A DNA stretch of 64,000 nucleotides, taken from Linyphia triangularis (lineage: Eukaryota > Arthropoda > Arachnida > Araneae > Linyphiidae). Where the stretch lies: positions 41,922,785 to 41,986,784 of the forward strand of contig OZ021721.1 in the NCBI GenBank assembly GCA_963978545.1, in the 5' to 3' direction. Of the stretch, positions 1 to 13,300 are shown piece after piece (within the stretch, counting starts at the first letter, position 1; every line of letters starts with the position of its first letter). A model generated the notes under the pieces. The model did not search any database, was not told where the DNA came from, and saw only the letters and a list, made by a program, of their open reading frames with translations. The translations under genes and the position numbers were made by a program.

Positions 1-1710
1 TATATGAGTAATTATTATCCAAACTGCAATAGTGCTACTTACCTTGAGGAGGATAATTTTTATTGAAACGAAAACTTACAATTTCGACTTTCAGAATATT
101 TAAAAAAAAAAAAACAAAAAAAAAAACAAAAAAAAAAAAAAAAAACCTATTGATATTAGAAACCATTTTCATCTAAACAATCAACACTTTCAATAAATAA
201 TTTTTATACTTAAAGCAGTAAAGATTTTAACTGTAAATTCCAGCCAAAAAATCCATTTCCCTTCATTATCTTTCCCATGCGAACAGTTCATATCAGAAAT
301 TCATATCACAACCAAATTAACACTTAAATGTATATTTTATTTAGTTTGCATATGTCTATTATAGCTATGTTTTTTGTGTCTAAGCAAAAAGTACGGAAGT
401 CACGCATACACACATGTTTAGGTATTGCATAAAATAAAAAAGCTCCTCTAATACTCTAATATAGAGAAATACGAACTTTTAAACATAAGAGAAAGATATA
501 TTTATTTCCAAGCGACTCAATATGATTATCCGTTATCAGCAAAAAACAGATAAGGTTTATTTGAGGGATGTTCTTGTCATATGAAATATTTTTATTTGAG
601 CGCCACCAGTCACCTGTTGTTACGAAAAAAACTGATAACTTATTGCGAGATATAATGCAAAAAATAAATACTTTCTTTCGACCCAAGAATACAGTACATA
701 TTTTCTCAACAAGAAACTAAATAATGTTTTGATATAAAATAATAACACCTTCTGGAAAATAGATTTTGGAATGGGAATTTTACTATAATCTCCTAAAGCA
801 AGTTGAGTATGTCATATTTTGAGGTATGTATGTGATCTATATATCTGCATTTGAGAATTTATATTAAATATTTGAATTATAAAATAAATATTTTTTCCAA
901 TACCCTTTATTTATCCTCGTATTATGTTAGATAATAGTTTACGATGTTGTAAAATCAACGTGAAAACCACTAAAATAATCTTTTTATTTTTTTGTTAAAG
1001 AACTCCTTTTAAGTACCACCTCTATATGCATCATTCGTGAAATCCATCAAAAAAGGTTTTTAGTTTACAACGCATAATTTCGTTTATTAAAGATAATTTG
1101 AGGAAGTGCGAAAATTTGCATGTAACAGTCTGGCATTATCCACCATATAATCTTTGTCAATAACGTTATAAAAAGTTACTAATTAACTATTATATTGTTT
1201 TTATATTGTTTGTAATGTAATTATTATCTATCAATATAAATTTGATGGGCTAATATAGCATTATTTGACAATGTTAGCATATTTTTGATAATTAGAACAC
1301 GCTTATCTTTATACGTTTCATAATATGATTAAGATTGGCTGAATAATTTTTTTAATTTTTAAATAATTAATAAACTTCATTTTTTAAAACTTTATATTTT
1401 CCAACTTGAAGGTTGCACAGAAATACAAACATGTTAACCACTATATTAACTGATATTATTTAAACTTTTTTTGTAAATTCTGTTCCATTCTCATGGTCAT
1501 TCGCTATACTTACTTTAAATTAAAATTTTAATTTATTTAGTAATTGTCTAATGTGTGTGTTTTTACGCTTCTTTGAAATGCCCATAAGTTTCCGATGACC
1601 CATAGGGGTGAATTTTATAAATTTATTATGGCTTTGAACTTAAATTGACTTGCATTTCTCTTTTCTTGGCACAAAAAGATCCAGTGAAGGAAACACTACT
1701 CAAAAATACC
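1..1710. other. AT-rich non-coding stretch
   Basis: It contains an interrupted poly-A tract (about 100-147) and otherwise unstructured AT-rich sequence. I saw no exon with good splice signals and a sustained frame. It is probably intronic or upstream of the adaptor gene. Confidence 0.5.
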
Positions 1711-2831
1711 ATAGACTATTATTATTAGTGTAAATTTAAAGAGAAAATGATTTATGAAAATGTTTTTAAAGAATTTTTTTTGCATTGAGTATCGAATGGG
1801 AGAAGCTTCGGATTGATAACGCTAACAAAGAGGATCACACAACTATTGTTGGTCTATTGATTTTTCCTAACAAGAGCGCCGAAGCCAGGTATCCAACCGG
1901 AGTTGTTTCACAAGTTAGGCGTATGTGTTATCTCTGATCCAGGAGTTCGGCTTCGAATACTGGATAGAACCAACTAAAGAATGAATTTGATGCGCACTAC
2001 TCAATACTCAATTTTGAAGAATTCATAGCATATTTCAATAGGCAAGGTGTTCAGAATTAAAGTTCAACTTTCAAAAAACTGTAAAAAGACTGTTCAGAAT
2101 GACCTGAAATTTGACCTTGTATACTTGAAGAAGGGGGAAACTTTTATGGCATAAGAAAAAACTATTTCGAACAATTTTTTGTCTTATAAGCTATCACTTT
2201 TCTCCTTTTCGCGTATATTCAAGTAAAATTTTACTTGATTCTGACGAGTGTATTTTTACAGCTTGTATAATGTTCTTTCAAAAGCAGGATTTTAAAAGCA
2301 TAATTTTTTTCTTACGCCATTTCATTGCTTTCAAAAAACCATGGTATGGCACGAAACAAAATAGTGCGAAATGGCTTTTTTTCTATGCTGTACCACTTCT
2401 TCCTTCTTAAAGTATATAAGGTCAAATTTCAGGCAACTCTGATCAGTAGCTTCTTTTTACAGCTTTTTGAAAGTTAAGCTGCAATTTTTGTCACCCTGTG
2501 TATGGAAATATGTTATACATTTTGCAAAAAGTACGTATTGAGAAGTGTGCATCAAATTTATTCTTTAGTAGGTTCCATCCAGTTGTCGAAGCCAAACACC
2601 AGGATCAGAAGCAACACACAAGCCTAGGAAGTGAAACAACTCCGATTGGATACCTGGCTTCGGCAATGTTGTTAGGAAAAATTAGTAGACACAATGGAGA
2701 TTGTGTGATCAATTGCCTGCATTAGAGTTATCAATTCGAAGCTTCTCGCAATCCATACTCAAATGCAAATAGTTCATTTAAAAGGTCTTTATATAAGCTA
2801 TTATCTCTTTAAATTTAGACTAATATCAATT
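1711..2831. mobile_element. 1.1 kb foldback element with about 300-bp inverted arms
   Basis: The sequence at 1711-2010 reappears as its reverse complement at about 2533-2831. Examples are GAAGCCAGGTATCCAACCGG on the left against CCGATTGGATACCTGGCTTC on the right, and the paired GACTATTATTATTAGTGTAAA/TTTAGACTAATATC ends. The middle (about 2043-2501) has its own inverted repeat (AATTAAAGTTCAACTTTC against GAAAGTTAAGCTGCAATTTT). This is a non-autonomous DNA element or foldback repeat. Open frames in it are repeat shadows. Confidence 0.8.
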
Positions 2832-2897
2832 CTCTAACTGTTACGATATTTTGGTGAATATCGCTTCGCTATCGCCTTCGCTTAGATCTTTTCACGC

Positions 2898-2898
<1 letters not shown>

Positions 2899-2931
<33 letters not shown>
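2899..2931 (+). repeat. Poly-A tract (33 A)
   Basis: A run of 33 A lies just past the right arm of the foldback element. Confidence 0.95.
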
Positions 2932-2933
<2 letters not shown>

Positions 2934-4242
2934 CAAATCAACATGAGTTTGAAACCATATTAAATTAAAAAAAATTTGCTTCATGGAATTTTTCATCAAC
3001 ATCAGCTAATATAGTGATTTAATAAGTTTGTATTCCCACACAATGTTTCATTAAGATGAAAAATATGTACCAAGTTTCAAAAAAATAAATTTTAATAATC
3101 ATTTAAAAAAATTATTCAGTCAATCTTCAGTTGATTATTGAAACATATAAAAATGTGATATAATTAACAAAAAATATGCTTACATTGTCAGACAAATACC
3201 ATAGTAATCTAACAATTTTGTGTTGATAGACAATAATTATATTAAAATCAATAAATACAAATTAAAAACAAATGTTGTTGTTTCTCAAAAGTTAATCAGT
3301 AATATTTCAGAAGGTTAGTGACAAAGGTTATAGGAAGGATAATGCGAGACTATTACATGCTTATTTTCCTGCTTTAAAAAGAGATAGACGCAAATGTTAG
3401 GAATTTATTAATTTACTCTTAATAAACAATTACAAATTAAAATAAATTTAATAAAAAAATTACAAATTAAATTACATTTAATAAACAGCTTCGTCATTCA
3501 CATTACATTTGTGTTTTCAGTGTAACGTTTCTATAAAAAAAAAATAATAATAATTACGCTTTATGGAATACTGTTTAAAAATTTCCAAGTTTTGTATCAT
3601 TCAATTTTATAATCAACAGTAGTATACGTTACGTATCTGTAATTATACAAGTTGGTCAGAATAAAAGAGGCCCTGCGTTTCTGATTGGTAAACGTAATTC
3701 CGAGTGATCGATTACAAAATTATGTTTTGAATATAATCTGGAACTTCTTTTTTTTTTTTATTATCCTAGCCACCTTTATTTCCAATATTTAATTTTCTTC
3801 GAGTTAAGTTGTCACATCTTGAATCATATAAATAAATTACTACTTTTGATTTACTTTCCTGATTTTGTATATATCTGTTGTTAAACTTGACCCATAAATA
3901 CATGCAGTTTCCGTGTTATTTTAGACTAATCCCTGTATTTTTATAACGTCCTAAAACACTCAACCCCCCCCTCCCTTCGTTTTAACCTTAAAAATACTTT
4001 TTTAATATTGAGAGAGACATTCTCCTGTTATATAGTATAAATCTTGAAACGTAGTTTGCCACATATTTTGCTGATAGAGATGTTTTAACATGTAAAATAA
4101 GATGCAAACACCAAGCACACACAGACAACAGAATCGGTGCTTTGTTAATGAATATACAAATTGCAATGCTTATACAGGATTTATATTAAAAACTTTGTTT
4201 TTAAGGGTTATATTATTTTCCAATAATATTGAATTCTCTTAG
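2932..4242. other. AT-rich non-coding stretch before exon a
   Basis: No gene seen. A short C-rich run lies at 3963-3975, and there are several short AT-rich direct repeats. The polypyrimidine tract and acceptor of exon a are at its end. Confidence 0.5.
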
Positions 4243-4353
4243 TCTCAATCGGCATCGTCACACGTTGATGGTTATTTAAGTGATGCATCTTGGTTCTCGG
4301 ACTTTGATGATTCACCAGAGGGTTCAGAAATATGCGAATTACCTCAATCTGAC
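4243..4353 (+). CDS. Adaptor gene exon a (acidic, Tyr-containing)
   Basis: The exon starts after CTCTTAG and ends before GTAAGT, with phase 0 at both ends (37 codons). It encodes an acidic stretch with the local order GYLSD and then WFSDFDDSPEGSE. SLP-76 and BLNK carry comparable acidic, tyrosine-bearing N-terminal motifs (for example around their YESP/YENP sites). This resemblance is suggestive only. The preceding exon must end in phase 0; I did not find it in 1-4242. Confidence 0.75.
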
Positions 4354-7300
4354 GTAAGTAGAAGTTTAGAATGACATTTTATGAATACGAAATATGTTAC
4401 ATTTATTATTTAATTTTAATCATTGTGGCTCTAATAGTTAAATTTTCGGTGCAATACCAAAATATTTTTGCTTTTACTGAGATGTGTTCAACTGTTCAAG
4501 AATGTTGGTTTTTGTATTCTATAACTTTTCACTTTTTTTTTTATTAAATCGTATACGCTATCTTAGAGGCAGAACATTCAATAAAACGTCACGAATTTGA
4601 TTCTCATGACGGCAGTTTGCCGTCATATTCAATAAATAAGAATATATGACAGCAATTGTGACATAGTCTCCTACCAGTCTTTAAGCGATCTGGTTGGATT
4701 TTTCCCGGTTATCTCGTATCCGAAACGTAAATATGGGCTACCTATAAGGTAACGTAAATATGGGCTAGTAAATAAATCCCCTCATTGCCAAATTTTTTCC
4801 ATGTGTGTATGTAAAGGGAGTTCAGGTAAAAGCAGATTTCACCTTAAAATATATCATAAAAGTAATTAAATAATCATAAGAAGAAAGTATTTCATTTTTA
4901 TTCTTATTTTAAGTGTTCAATAAAAATTTCTGTCTGTTCAGAATAGAAATTTTCTTATCATTCATGTTAAAATATTTATACTTTAATAATTTAGAGAAAG
5001 TATATTTATTCAATGTTATTCTTGTCATTCCTAAAGCACTACCTATACTTTTTAGAGATATACATCACACAGTGAATAAACATAATAATCTAACTGAGAC
5101 TTCCATAATAACCTTAAATGATAACGCAACCGATAAGAAAATAAGAAGTTAAAAATGTCTAGCTCTGGTTTCACTTATTAAATAACTAGCTAAATATCAG
5201 TAATTCGAAACGTGGTTCTAAAATTTATGAAAATTTATAAAAATATATATTTATTGTGTAACTCTTTGCATAGTTATGAAGAGTACTCATGTCACATTTG
5301 TTTAACATTTTGAGGTTTTACAAATTCATAGTTTAACTCTTTTTTTAACACTGGAAGTGTTTGTGAGTGAGGACTCCCTATTTGAAGATCAAGGAGAAAT
5401 AACTGGTTAAGTCACTTGAAAATTATTTGAAGTTCGTTTAATATGTGGACCTTTAGCTCTATATTCACCCCCCGTATTTCTCCCTTGATCTCTACTTGTT
5501 AAGATTTCGGAAATCAAAACATATTTCTGCTAAAATGTGTAATATTGACTTCTGAAGAAGTGTTAAAAAATTTTATAATTGGAAAGTTTTTGTCCTTTTC
5601 CTTTAAGGTAGAAGTCGAGATTACAACAGAATAATTACTAGAAGTTGAAGAAATTTTAAGTTACACAATTTTAAGTTTTTTCAATTTTCAGCAGAAATCA
5701 AACATTATGAATTTTTTTTCAAGTATTTGTAAAAGATCTGAATTTTTATGTTTAAAGCAATTATAATATTGTTAGCACATATCACCCCTTAAAAAAATGT
5801 TAAAAATTTTACATACAAATCCATCATATGTGCTACATTAAATTGTAACTTTATATAAGTTATGTATAAAAACTGAACAAAATAAAAATTTTAAAGATTA
5901 AATAAATTAATTAAATATTATTAAAAATATTACTTAAATGTTACAAATTGATGATTATGGTTAAGATTTCTGATAGCAAAATCTAATAACATAAATATTA
6001 ATATTATTGTAAAGCACATTCATGAATTTTTTTTTTAACCCTGCTGTTTAATGCATTGCCTTTTGGGTGTGTTTTGAACACATAACTTCTATTCAAAGCC
6101 ATCATCAAATGTTAATAACACAATTTTGAAAATATATCGGGTTGGAAAAAGATTGTAATTGCTGAATCATGATTCAAATTGAAGCAGCGTTTAATTTCAA
6201 AAATATAAACATTGGCGAAGGAAAATATTCGCTTGTATTTTTTACTTTTACCAAACATAGATATGCTACATGCCATCAGAAAATAATTTTACTGTCTATA
6301 AGTTCTCGAACGGCACACAAACTCATAAAGTGCATTAGATACCCATTATTCTGAAAAACATACTTAAGATAATGATGCAACGGCCATTTTGAATTTGGTA
6401 AATATACTTAACATAGAAGTATACATCGTTGGAAAGGTAATTTTATTTCCTACATGTTTTTAATAGCCAACAGTATAAAATGAACTGGTAAGCCATTATT
6501 CGGCAAAAACGTACATTAGGTTGTAAGGAGGCGGCCATTTTGGATTTTCGACTGAGGCGCCGCGCCGCTTACACGCGAAAGCGGATACCCACCATCGAAT
6601 TTCAGTTTCTACACATTCATACGAAGCGATTGACACCATCCATATGTTTGAACCATGAAGGAGTACACGGGATTACATTTGCGCCCGGACTAAAGACACA
6701 TTTCTTAAAAAAAATTGTTATAATATTGTACTAAATATAAGCCTTGCAATGTAAGTGTTAAAAAAATACACAGCAGTTTTAAAATATTAAATTCACTTTA
6801 GCAAGTAGTTTAACTCTGCATTAATTAGATAAAAAAGTGTGTTCGCGTTCGCTTTAACTGGGGTTGACTATATGAAACCAAAATATATGCTGAACTTAAT
6901 TTTCTGCAAATTTTGTTTGTAAAGTTGATTAATAAAATTTAGATTTTTTTATTTACTAAAGAAATTATATGTTTCTCAATAGTGCTTAAGGTTTAATTCA
7001 CTAATTAATTAGGGTATTTAATGTAAGAGTATTTTCTAGGAGTTTTATATATATCATTATTACAAATGTTTTTTGAACATGAGTGGGCATGGGCATATTC
7101 CCAGAAAAAAAATCCTGGCTACACCCTTGATATTAAGATAGAGGAACTTCAACAGAATATGAAGTCAAAGTTACATAGAAGAATTTGAACTTCTGACTTA
7201 CAGAAGACTGTGAACTTCCATCAGAATCAACAGACAAACTTATTGAAGACTGTGAACTTCCAGCACATGGTGTAACAAATTGATTCGTAGCTCCTTTAAG

Positions 7301-10300
7301 CTGATATTTTTCAATTTCATTTGGGAGCTTTTTTTGCCTCTTTTGAGACAAATACTGTCTTACATTTTTTCTTTTAGATGTCATATTCAAGCAAAATATC
7401 GCAAAGAAAAGAACGAACGCACCATAAGAATTCGAGAGAGGGTTCAAATTGTAAACATTGAATTCGAATTGTAAATAAATCCACATTATTAGGATAAGTT
7501 GAGTTGAGTTGAGTTGTAGATGAAATGCTGCCAAATTAATAGTTTTAGATGACTGAAAGAATTACCACTTAGGTGCATAAAAATATTTATTTCATTTATA
7601 AAAAAATCAAGATTAGAATTTTTTTAAATTTATTTTTACAAAAGATTTTCGGGGCTTGTGCGGAAATCAGGCGCTGATTAAAAGGGACGTTAAACAATGT
7701 GAATATTAAAAAAAATATCATCGCATTTTATCTAAGCCTAGATTAGATATGAGAGTAGAAAGACTTTAACATTCAAACATTATAGTTATATTTACTTAAT
7801 CTGCCTCCTAATTGTTTTTTCAACAATTTTATTAAAAGCTGTTCCTGATGTTAAGCATTCAAAAAAATCTGCATAGCATTATTTTGCAATAAACTCATGC
7901 CTATTCTTCAGGTTAAAAACAAATTATTTAGTCTTAAAAGAATATCTTGGTCCTAACCTTTCCTATTAACTGGTCAAGTTAATAGCAATGCATGCACTGA
8001 TTAAAAGCATGCACTTAGATAAAAAGTGAAGATATTTGTTTAAATCCACATTGTTCAACGTACGTTTTAATAGTTATTATGTAAATATCCGAAGTCAGGG
8101 AAAAAAGAAGCATGGATATTCTAAATATGCATCACCAATGTGCTATGCACGTTCGACAAAAAAGGGTAGTCCTATTGTTGTAAAAGTTTGTGTTAAAATG
8201 TTAACTTTAAAACTAAAAGTATTTGGTGCATGATTGAATTGCACAGTGCTAATTAAATAATATTTGCTGATAATTTCTTGGTCAACGATTATCTATTTTT
8301 GTAGGTTTTCTCTTCCGTTCATCCACGGAGGAAATTCAGGAAACTGCTTTTCGAAAATGTTTGATTAACTCATAACGAACTCATATTATGCAAGAAGTGT
8401 TTTAAAAAAGTTCTGCCCTTATGGAAAAGCTGCCTATGGCCCAGATATGATCATATATGGACCATATCTGAAATTGGCACTCCAAATATGTTTATATATG
8501 GAAAATTCCTGATCTACTACGAACATATCTGGTTGGATATGGTCCATATATGGAAAATTCCTGATTTAGTTAGAAAACAGTCGGTTATATATGGTCCAGA
8601 TATGCAAAATTACATATATGAACGCAATTAGTTTACTACTCCAAGACTTTTTTTTTTACTATACCTACATCTTCTTATATATATAAACAAATGTACGTCG
8701 TCATGAAACTTTGGGAAGTTTTTAAGTACACTCCCATGGAGGTTTATGGCATTAATTTTTTTATTTTTTATCAATAGATATTTTACAGCTACCTCTGAAA
8801 TTTTCAATATAAGTAGTTTTGGCATTTAAATTGAACTTTTGACAAACAGAATTATAAAATTTAGATTAGTTTATTAATTAACAAATACTTTACAAAAACG
8901 ATTTCTAATAGGACTAAAGCTCTGAAATTTTCAACTAAGTAGTTTTGGCCTTCTAATTGGTCTTTTGAAAAACAGAATTATTTTAAAATTTTGATTAGGT
9001 TCTTTAATTAGTACTTTACAAGACGATTTCCGATATAGGGTTGCAGCTCTGAAATTTTCAACATAAGTAGTTGGTCATTTAAAAACAGAATTTTAAAATC
9101 TGATTACCTGGCGCAGTATATCCTAGATGTTGCTCTTGCGCAAGCAAATTCAAAACCAAAATCTGATTAGAGTTTCTTTAATTAAATACTTTACAAAACA
9201 ATTTCTGATAGTGTAACAGCTCCGAAATTTTCAACATAAGTAGTTTTGACCTTCTAATTGGTCTTTTGAAAAACAGAATTTTATAGTTTTGATTATTTTT
9301 TTTTTTACTAATTTTTTTAATTAATGAACAAATATTTCACAAAATGATTTCTAATAGGGCTACAGTTCTGAAATTTTCATCATAAGTAGTTTTAGCCTTA
9401 TAATTGGTCTTTTGAAAAATGGAATTTTTAAATTTTGATTAGTTTTTTTATTAACAAATATTTCACAAAACGATTTCCAATAGGAATACATATATTAGCT
9501 TTGAAATTTTCAACACAGTTAGTATAAATATATTTAAATTATATCGAATTTTTAATAATATTAAGCTTAGTATGTTTGAATGGTTCTTGTATATCCACTC
9601 TTAAATTTTGCTATGTGCGCTTAAATTATAATCTAACATTATTTTGTTAATAATTTAAAGGTATTTTTTATCAGTGAATCAATTTGATCCATCAACACAT
9701 TAAGAATGTTAAACATTAATTTACTATTATTAAATTCCTATGTTTTAAGAAATAATATACTTGATACTCATTGACCAATTGCTATTAATGATGAATTTAG
9801 ATTTTTGTTATATGTATATTTTCAAAACTAATATGCGCTATTAGCTAAACCACATAACTTGACACATATGGTTTGTACACTTGAAGGAGAAAAAAATTCA
9901 AGGACTTTTCAAGCACTTTTTAAGGATGTGTTATCAACTTATACACATTTAAAAAAATTTATTGGCAAACGGTGCATTTCAAATCGAAAATACAAAAAAA
10001 AAAAAAAAAAAAAATTTCCTTGTAAAATTCAAATTAATCCAGACCTATTTGAAGAAGCTACCGACAATTGATCAACCATGCTGTTTCCCTGCTTGCTAAT
10101 TAGCTAAACTAAATTCGAAGGATTTTGTTCATTTTGCTGACCAAAAATTTTTAAGTTGCTATATATTCTTAGAAAATAAAACAAAATTCAAGCACTATAA
10201 ACATATTTTTAACAAATTCAAGGTTATCAAGCACTTGAAAATGAAAGTTTTTTTTTCAATCACTTTTCAAGGTTTTTTAAAAACGTACGAACCATGCTGA

Positions 10301-13300
10301 CATTTATTCATATAAACCTGCATTGAATGTTTATATTTTATAAGTTAACTATACCTGAAGTAACATAAATATTGACTGTGATTAACGTTTGATCAAAAAT
10401 AGACAAAATGAAATATTTATTGAAAAACTAAGAAATTTTTTCCAGAAATAAAAATATAGTATGTACATTTTAACACTCTTTTTTAATAACATTAGAAAAT
10501 ATATTATGTAGCAAAATAAAATTGACAAACAAATATTTTATATTTTATAAATATTTTGATATTGTACAATACAAATAACCAAATTCTGATCCTATGAACA
10601 GTATTATAATTTTCAGGCTGATTTTGAGATGAGATAATATAATTCCCAATTTTTTCGACTAACTACATTTAGACAACTTTCTTACATTCAATGATTAATG
10701 ATGAGATTCACATTTCTTCAGCAAATATTTACTATAGCAATCAACGATCAACGTAATACACGTTTATAACTCGATCAGTGTTGCCAGACTGAAATTTATA
10801 AATTACCCTCTAACCCATACAAAAATACCCTCAAATACCCACAAACCCAAATTTCATAGGGGCGTCACCTAGTGAGATTAATTAGCATTAAATATTTCAA
10901 GAATGTAATATATTTCTTATTAAAGTAATAATATTAGTTATTAATTTAATAATTTTAATTGTTTTTAAGGTTAATTATTAATTTAATTATTGATTAATTA
11001 TGTTTTATGTTAATTATTAATTAACTAATTTTTATTTTAAACGTAAATTAATTGCCATTAACAAAATATTTTGATTTGTTTGAATAAAAAACAAAACAAA
11101 AAGAAACTAAAGCTTACTTTAAATCAAATGCGCCATTAGCAATTTCTTTAATACACACGATTCATGTATTATAAGTCGAATTGCAGCAAAATAAAATACA
11201 GAAAATCTTTAAAATATGTTATTTTACTAAATTATTTGTTACTTTTAATTTGTCTTCTGTTAGCTCTGTAAATTTATACAATAACAAATTTACATAGTTT
11301 TCGATTTTTATTGAAACTCTTTAATATGAAACAGAATTCGGTGAATATATGTGATGTGAGCATGGAAGAAGTTAGAAAACAATTACAAATATAGTAAAAA
11401 AATTATTCGATTGCATCAAGCTTCTTAAGTCTTTACTGAAATAATAAAAGGAAATAATGTTCACTTTCGAATAAAACAATCAAAACCAAACAAACAGAAT
11501 GCTCATTATTTGACAAGTTTTGACATGTTTGGTTCATTTAGCTCAAATCATTCTTTATTTTTTAACAGTTTAGGCCATTTTCCCCCGGCATATCAGTATA
11601 TTCATATAGTTTACTAGAATTTCTCTATATTAAAAAAAAAAAAATCAAATCAAAATGACGTTCTATGGAGTACCTAAACTTGCAATAGGCTCTCAGCCTA
11701 TGGTTTATTACTTATATTATTACGTTATTCGAATTGAAAAATGGTAAATTCTACTAAAAGGTTTGAATGCATTATAGTTAAAAAAAAAATATTTGCTTGC
11801 ATAAAAATGTCTATAAAACTATCATAGTCTGAACAATGCACCCGTTTCATTGCAATAACTCGAATTTTAAGGTTCTAAAATGTTATTTTCTGCAAATCTC
11901 CATTTAAGTCCTTCTAAAAAGAATTTTTTTTTCAATATATTCTAAATTGTACTCTTAATATTTTAGAAATGCCATTGTTACGTCATCATGTCATGTTTAT
12001 GTCTTTTTTATGATAATTTCGTAGTAAGATTGACATCATTTTTTTACATTCCGTTTCGTTCAGAGGTAAAAATCATTTTTCGGAGTCGTCCTTCCTTCTC
12101 CACTCCCAGCTCGGGGGTTGAACTACCCAGCCATATAAAAATCATCGATAAGCCGGATTTACACGCTACCAGTCAGGCCTCCAGTTTCGATCGCCAATTC
12201 TGTGACGTCACCTAAGCAACCATTGCGCCGTCTAACGGTGATCACGGGAGATTGCACGTGATTGCTTAATCGGAGTCGCCGGCGCCAGTAAATAGAAAAT
12301 GTTTGGTTTACTGAAAGCAGTAGCCTGGTGACGTCATATGACGTCACTGGCTGGCGATCTAAACTGGAACCTCGACTGGTAGCGTGTAAATCCGGCTTAA
12401 AAGTCAATAAGTATTTTTCTTGCACTCTTAAGTTACAACTCTTTGAAAAAATAATAATCTTGCGGTTAAAGTTGTATTATTTTTATATTTATCTACCATT
12501 TTTAACATCATTTCCAGATTGGTTGGTGCCCATCTGATGGCTGTGTGGTTAGCGCTCTGGTCATGCATGCCAAAAGGTGTGGGGTTCGAATTCCGGATTA
12601 AGCATGATGTTCATTGTGGTTCGGAATCCACGTTAAGCTGTAGGTTCCGGTCTGATTAGCCGTCATTGTGTATAAAAATAGGTCGTTGAGCGTATAAACC
12701 AACCAACCAAATTGGTTGCATTTCTTCTATTTGTACAGCTTCCTTTAACAAAATCAATTTGAACGTAAATAATAATTTTGCAGTCTTTTATCATTCATAT
12801 AGTTAAGTGTAAATGACAAGCGTAAGCAAATAACCTTTAACAGAATATCTAAGAAAAAATTTCAATATTTTTTGGAAAGCAACTAATAATGTGTAGATGC
12901 ATGTTTAAATAATTTTCTTGGCTATATCTGTACATAATAATGAAAAAGTACACTTAAATCTTACAATAATTTTATGAATAAAAAAAGATGACAAAAAGGT
13001 TTTGCATACTCTCTGTAAGTCAACAAAATCAAATTGAAAATAAATAATTATTTGCAGTAATTTATTATTCATTTTGTTAAGTTTTAAAGGACAAGCGTTA
13101 GCAAATAACCAAAGAATAACTAAGGAAGAATTTCTAATATTATTTGGAAAGCCCAATTAATCGATAAAAATGGAAAGGAAAAAAGCCGAACCTAACAAAT
13201 CATTTAAAAAATAAAGAATCGGTTTCGGCTTGAGATCGGAATAAAGAAAAGGAATTGACACAACGCTTTTCATTCCCCCTTCCCCTTCTCCCGACGACGG

